Part shown: piece after piece, positions 7,245 through 9,889 of the stretch
Numbering within the stretch: position 1 is the stretch's first letter
How the letters are laid out: each line of letters begins with the position of its first letter
Source of the DNA: Hyphomicrobiales bacterium
Lineage (GTDB): Bacteria; Pseudomonadota; Alphaproteobacteria; Rhizobiales; JAUVMS01
Assembly: GCA_030600135.1 (NCBI GenBank)
Contig: JAUVMS010000080.1
Coordinates: 1-9,889 of the forward strand
Length of the DNA: 9,889 bases
Direction of reading: 5' to 3'
Position numbers and translations under genes: made by a program
The notes under the pieces: generated by a model
The model's input: only the letters and a program-made list of their open reading frames with translations
Told to the model about the DNA's origin: nothing
Databases searched by the model: none

Positions 7245-8717
7245 TCAGCGACTGGCCAGATGCTTCATCGGATCAACCGGCTTTGAGCCTTGGCGTAGCT
7301 CGAAGTGCAGCTGTGGTCGTTCAACCGATCCACTTCGCCCGGCCTTGGCAATCACCTGACCGCGCCGGATCTTGTCGCCACGGCGCACCATCAGCTGTTC
7401 GTTGTGGGCATAGGCCGAGACCCAGTTGTCCGAGTGGCGGATGAGAATCAGCTTGCCATAACCTTTGAGCTCGCTGCCTGCATAGGCAATGACACCATTG
7501 TCGACGGCCTGCACCGAGGTTCCGGTCGGCACGGCGATGTCGATGCCGTCGTTGTGGGTGCCGTCCTGACGCTGGCCGAAACCGGAAATGATGCGTCCGT
7601 TGACCGGCCAACGAAAGCGCGCGGTACTCTCCTGCAAGCTCGCGGTGCGGGTGACATCGTCGCCCGTGTCGCTCTGATAATCCTTGCCGTAGCCACCGAG
7701 CGATGACCGCTGACCATCACCACCTGTGTCGTAGCGCGAAGGCGCACGCCGACTGTCGCCATAGTTCGCCGCGTCGCCATTCGTCGTCCGCTCGTCCAAC
7801 GCGGCAACCCGGCGGCGTCCGCTGTCTTGCGGTGATGGCACCGGCCCCCGATCGGCATAAGTCGCGCCCTGGGCCGGGATGATCAACACCTGGCCGACAC
7901 GCAGCTTCGTCGGATCGCCAATGTTGTTGGCTTGCTGCAACGCCGCGACCCGCACGCCATTGCGCCGTGCGATGCCATAGAGCGAGTCGCCGGTCCGCAC
8001 CCGATAACTGCCGCCCGAAGTCGTCGGCTCATAGGCCACGGGCCGGCTCGGTGCAGGGTCCGGATTGTAGTAGGTGCGTTCGCGGTTGGCGGCGACCGAT
8101 GTCGGTCCATTGACCGGAATGATGAGCCGCTGCCCGACCTTGATCGTCGGCGAACTCAATCCATTCGATGCCATGATCGAGGCAATCGAAACGCTGTGCC
8201 GACGCGAGATGCGATAGAGTGTGTCACCGGATCGCACGGTAATGGAATCGCTGCTCGTCAGATCATAACCGCTGGGCTGTGGCCGATAACCCGATGGAGG
8301 GTTCTGCTCGGCGACACCCGGCAGCCGCGAGACGTTGACATCGTCACGGCGCGGCGCCCGCAAGTCCTGCGGCCCCGACTGCCCATAAGGAGCATTCGAG
8401 CCATAGGAACCGCTGGTGTTTGAACCGCCATATCCGCCGTAGTCCGCCGCTGTCTTGCGAGGGGCAGCGGGTCCGGACTGACCGGCCGGTGAATAACCGC
8501 TGGCTTGATCGTTTGCGGCATATCCGGTGACAGGCTCTGATGGCGCCGGGACCGCCGCCGTCGCGCCACCGCTATTGTCCGTCAAACCGAAAACCGGAAA
8601 ATCAAATCGTGTCACGTCAGCACTGCACCCAGCCAGCAAAATAACGCTGGCGGCGACAGTTGCAGGAAAACGCACATACTCACTCAAGACCCGAAGGCCA
8701 CGCAAGGAACTACTCAT
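7245..8717 (-). CDS. nlpD: NlpD/DipM-like lipoprotein with two LysM repeats and a degenerate LytM (M23) domain
   Basis: The 490-residue product has a lipoprotein signal ending in LLAGC with Cys31, so it is probably anchored in the outer membrane. A long low-complexity linker rich in Gly, Ser, Tyr and Pro (about 45-150) follows. LysM repeat 1 is VRSGDTLYRI to VGQRLIIP (about 159-201) and LysM 2 is VRTGDSLYGI to VGQVLIIP (about 237-281); both bind peptidoglycan. The C-terminal LytM fold spans about 368-486. Active M23 enzymes have HxGxD and HxH. Here the first reads NDGID, with Asn389 at the first zinc ligand position, and the second reads QLH, with Gln469 in place of the first His. E. coli NlpD has comparable losses and activates an amidase instead of cutting itself, so this is likely an amidase activator in cell division. 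Gene order surE-pcm-nlpD agrees. An ATG at 8732 is possible, but the one at 8717 has GAGG nine bases upstream. Confidence 0.88.
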   Translation of the reverse strand: MSSSLRGLRVLSEYVRFPATVAASVILLAGCSADVTRFDFPVFGLTDNSGGATAAVPAPSEPVTGYAANDQASGYSPAGQSGPAAPRKTAADYGGYGGSNTSGSYGSNAPYGQSGPQDLRAPRRDDVNVSRLPGVAEQNPPSGYRPQPSGYDLTSSDSITVRSGDTLYRISRRHSVSIASIMASNGLSSPTIKVGQRLIIPVNGPTSVAANRERTYYNPDPAPSRPVAYEPTTSGGSYRVRTGDSLYGIARRNGVRVAALQQANNIGDPTKLRVGQVLIIPAQGATYADRGPVPSPQDSGRRRVAALDERTTNGDAANYGDSRRAPSRYDTGGDGQRSSLGGYGKDYQSDTGDDVTRTASLQESTARFRWPVNGRIISGFGQRQDGTHNDGIDIAVPTGTSVQAVDNGVIAYAGSELKGYGKLILIRHSDNWVSAYAHNEQLMVRRGDKIRRGQVIAKAGRSGSVERPQLHFELRQGSKPVDPMKHLASR

Positions 8718-8879
8718 GATCGTATACCTCATTCCCTGAGCGAGTTAAGGCTCATTCAGGTTAATGCCGTCTTAACAGCCTTGTTTTCTTTTTCGGCTGA
8801 ACCGACACCACCTGATAACTTTGGCTGATTTGAGCGTCGCCCGTGGCATTTTCTGGAAATGGCGTCTGCCCAGGGATGT
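8718..8879 (-). promoter_or_regulatory. pcm-nlpD intergenic region, likely promoter region of the NlpD-like gene
   Basis: These 162 nt separate the pcm stop from the lipoprotein gene. The part next to the lipoprotein gene contains three TTAA half-sites (8745, 8761, 8772), entered separately as a CtrA-like site. Nearer pcm there is an imperfect stem (8845-8851/8857-8863, 6 of 7 pairs) without a T-run, not convincing as a terminator. The spacing and the TTAA cluster suggest that the lipoprotein gene has its own promoter, in addition to any read-through from surE-pcm. I could not assign -35 and -10 boxes with confidence. Confidence 0.5.
8761..8776 (-). promoter_or_regulatory. Candidate CtrA-binding site (TTAA-N7-TTAAC)
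   Basis: On the minus strand, positions 8775-8760 read TTAAGACGGCATTAAC, an exact match to the CtrA consensus TTAA-N7-TTAAC of alphaproteobacteria. The plus strand also fits, as TTAATGCCGTCTTAAC (8761-8776). A third TTAA lies 12 nt closer to the gene (8745-8748). The box edge is about 43 nt upstream of the lipoprotein start codon, a normal distance for a promoter-overlapping regulator site. CtrA is the cell-cycle master regulator and controls many division and envelope genes. The match is seen; binding is inference. Confidence 0.55.
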
Positions 8880-9578
8880 TCAGAGCACTTTCCCCTTCAC
8901 CATCGGCACGAACCGCACTGGCAAAAGAGTTTTCATACCTTGCCCGCTCTCGGTGCGCTCGAAGAGGGTGAGAAATTGATCAACTGGACGTTCTCCCAAA
9001 GGCAGGAGCATTCGCCCTCCCATCTTGAGTTGTCCGATCAATTCTTTCGGCACCTCAGGCGCGGCTGCCGTAATAATGATCCGATCATAAGGAGCATTTT
9101 CCGGCCAACCCTCGTATCCATCCCCTATCTTCGCGGAGATATTTTCAAGCCCGAGCTGAGCGAATCTCGCTACAGCCATTCTATAAAGATCCGGGTAGCG
9201 TTCAATTGTGCTTACATGACGGCAAAGCTGGGACAATACTGCGGTTTGATAGCCGGAGCCTGTCCCAATTTCGAGCACATTTTGGCTCTCTTCGAGTTCC
9301 AGCATTTGGCTCATATAGGCGACGATAAATGGTTGGGAAATTGTTTGCCCACATCCGATCGGCAAAGGCTCGTTATGCCATGCTAGCCACTGCAAATCCT
9401 CGGACACGAATTGGTCCCGCGGGACATCGGCGATCGCAGCAAGTACGCGTTCGTCCTGGATATCCAGTCGCTTCAGCAGGCACGCGAGCTCGAGCCCGTT
9501 TTGCGGATACCGTCTCGCTCCCAACCAACGGCTGAACACTTTTTTTCCAATCGTAGCCAACCTGCTTCGCTCCAGCAT
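8880..9578 (-). CDS. pcm: Protein-L-isoaspartate O-methyltransferase
   Basis: This cytoplasmic enzyme methylates L-isoaspartyl residues in damaged proteins with S-adenosylmethionine, starting their repair. The 232-residue product shows RVLAAIADVPRDQFV (44-58), the conserved LPIGCGQTISQPFIVAYM (72-89), the methyltransferase motif I NVLEIGTGSGYQTAVL (100-115), and IGDGYEGWPENAPYDRIIIT (151-170). The C-terminal GGRMLLPLG (187-195) binds around the active site in this family. The Gly-x-Gly-Gln-Thr position carries Cys76, where Gln or His is common; this position varies and should not matter. The frame is open to 9692, but those extra 38 residues overlap surE. I chose the ATG at 9578: it is 14 nt after the surE stop, has an AGAGAG ribosome binding site, and gives the typical MLER start. 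It follows surE as in many proteobacteria. Confidence 0.95.
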   Translation of the reverse strand: MLERSRLATIGKKVFSRWLGARRYPQNGLELACLLKRLDIQDERVLAAIADVPRDQFVSEDLQWLAWHNEPLPIGCGQTISQPFIVAYMSQMLELEESQNVLEIGTGSGYQTAVLSQLCRHVSTIERYPDLYRMAVARFAQLGLENISAKIGDGYEGWPENAPYDRIIITAAAPEVPKELIGQLKMGGRMLLPLGERPVDQFLTLFERTESGQGMKTLLPVRFVPMVKGKVL

Positions 9579-9592
9579 TCTCTCTGAATTGG

Positions 9593-9889
9593 CTAATATT
9601 TCAACGCCCCTGCGAGCGCCTTGCAGGTCTCCCAATGCGTCAGGTTGAGGTGCAGTGGCGTGACCGCGATCCGATTGGTATAGACGGCCCACAAATCCGT
9701 CCCCTCCGCCGGGTTTGATTTGCGCTGCTCAAAGCCAAACCAATAATAGGGATTGCCCCGCGTATCGAGCCTATCGACGATATTGAGCAACTCTTGATCG
9801 CGTCGCCCTTGAGAGACCAAGGCAACCTCCTTGACCTCATTGGGAGCACAATAGGGAAAATTAATATTGATCACCACGTCCTTCGGCCA
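9593..9889 (-). CDS. surE: 5'/3'-nucleotidase SurE, C-terminal part
   Basis: Only the last 98 residues lie in the window; the start and the N-terminal metal-binding aspartates are beyond the right edge. SurE is a divalent-metal-dependent phosphatase of nucleoside monophosphates, linked to survival under stress. The visible part matches the family C-terminus: VVININFPYCAP near the window edge, SQGRRDQELLNIVDRLD, then RGNPYYWFGFE, a GTDL segment and SVTP-like AVTPLHLNLTHW close to the end. It is followed after 14 nt by pcm, the standard surE-pcm arrangement. No sign of damage is seen in the part present. Confidence 0.93.
   Translation of the reverse strand, partial: WPKDVVININFPYCAPNEVKEVALVSQGRRDQELLNIVDRLDTRGNPYYWFGFEQRKSNPAEGTDLWAVYTNRIAVTPLHLNLTHWETCKALAGALKY

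Noticed and set aside
8845..8863. Imperfect hairpin after pcm as a possible terminator
   Set aside because: Only 6 of 7 pairs, AT-rich, and no T-run follows on the minus strand.
8859..9386. 175-codon plus-strand open frame
   Set aside because: Antisense to pcm, whose methyltransferase motifs are clear.
9579..9692. 38-residue N-terminal extension of pcm
   Set aside because: It overlaps surE and is not part of the family; the ATG at 9578 has a ribosome binding site and the usual MLER start.

Overview
This window comes from an alphaproteobacterium, most likely of the order Hyphomicrobiales (Rhizobiales). The evidence is protein character and gene order: a surE-pcm-nlpD-like block, a DUF815-type ATPase, and a yajC-secD-secF cluster followed by a Mth938-domain gene and a squalene/phytoene-synthase-fold gene. 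GC content looks moderately high. The assignment is by eye; no database search was possible. Eight of the nine protein genes lie on the minus strand.

Layout, read along the minus strand from the right edge. (1) 9889-8880: the 3' part of surE and then pcm, 14 nt apart, the protein and nucleotide repair pair. (2) 8879-8718: a 162-nt intergenic region with a TTAA-N7-TTAAC site that matches the CtrA box, just upstream of an NlpD/DipM-like LysM-LytM lipoprotein (8717-7245). That gene ends at a good intrinsic terminator (7217-7188). (3) 6265-7149, the only plus-strand gene: a DUF815-family P-loop ATPase, convergent with the lipoprotein gene and divergent from yajC. (4) 6030-2709: yajC, secD and secF, the accessory part of the Sec translocon. 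A gene-free stretch of about 400 nt with RNA-like inverted repeats separates yajC from secD. (5) 2680-1423: a Mth938-domain protein (bacterial relative of NDUFAF3) and a squalene/phytoene-synthase-fold protein without its aspartate-rich catalytic motifs (relative of NDUFAF6), 4 nt apart and both with GTG starts. (6) 1352-1: a large exported SGNH/GDSL hydrolase that runs off the left edge. It has no stop codon in the window, so a simple ORF search misses it.

Most of the window is housekeeping envelope biology: Sec export, outer-membrane-linked control of peptidoglycan remodelling, and protein repair. I see no mobile element, CRISPR array, tRNA, rRNA or defence system. The points most worth a second look are the NDUFAF3-like/NDUFAF6-like pair joined to secDF, the apparently inactive LytM domain under a candidate CtrA site, the structured yajC-secD gap, and the cysteine-rich SGNH protein with an uncharacterised N-terminal half.
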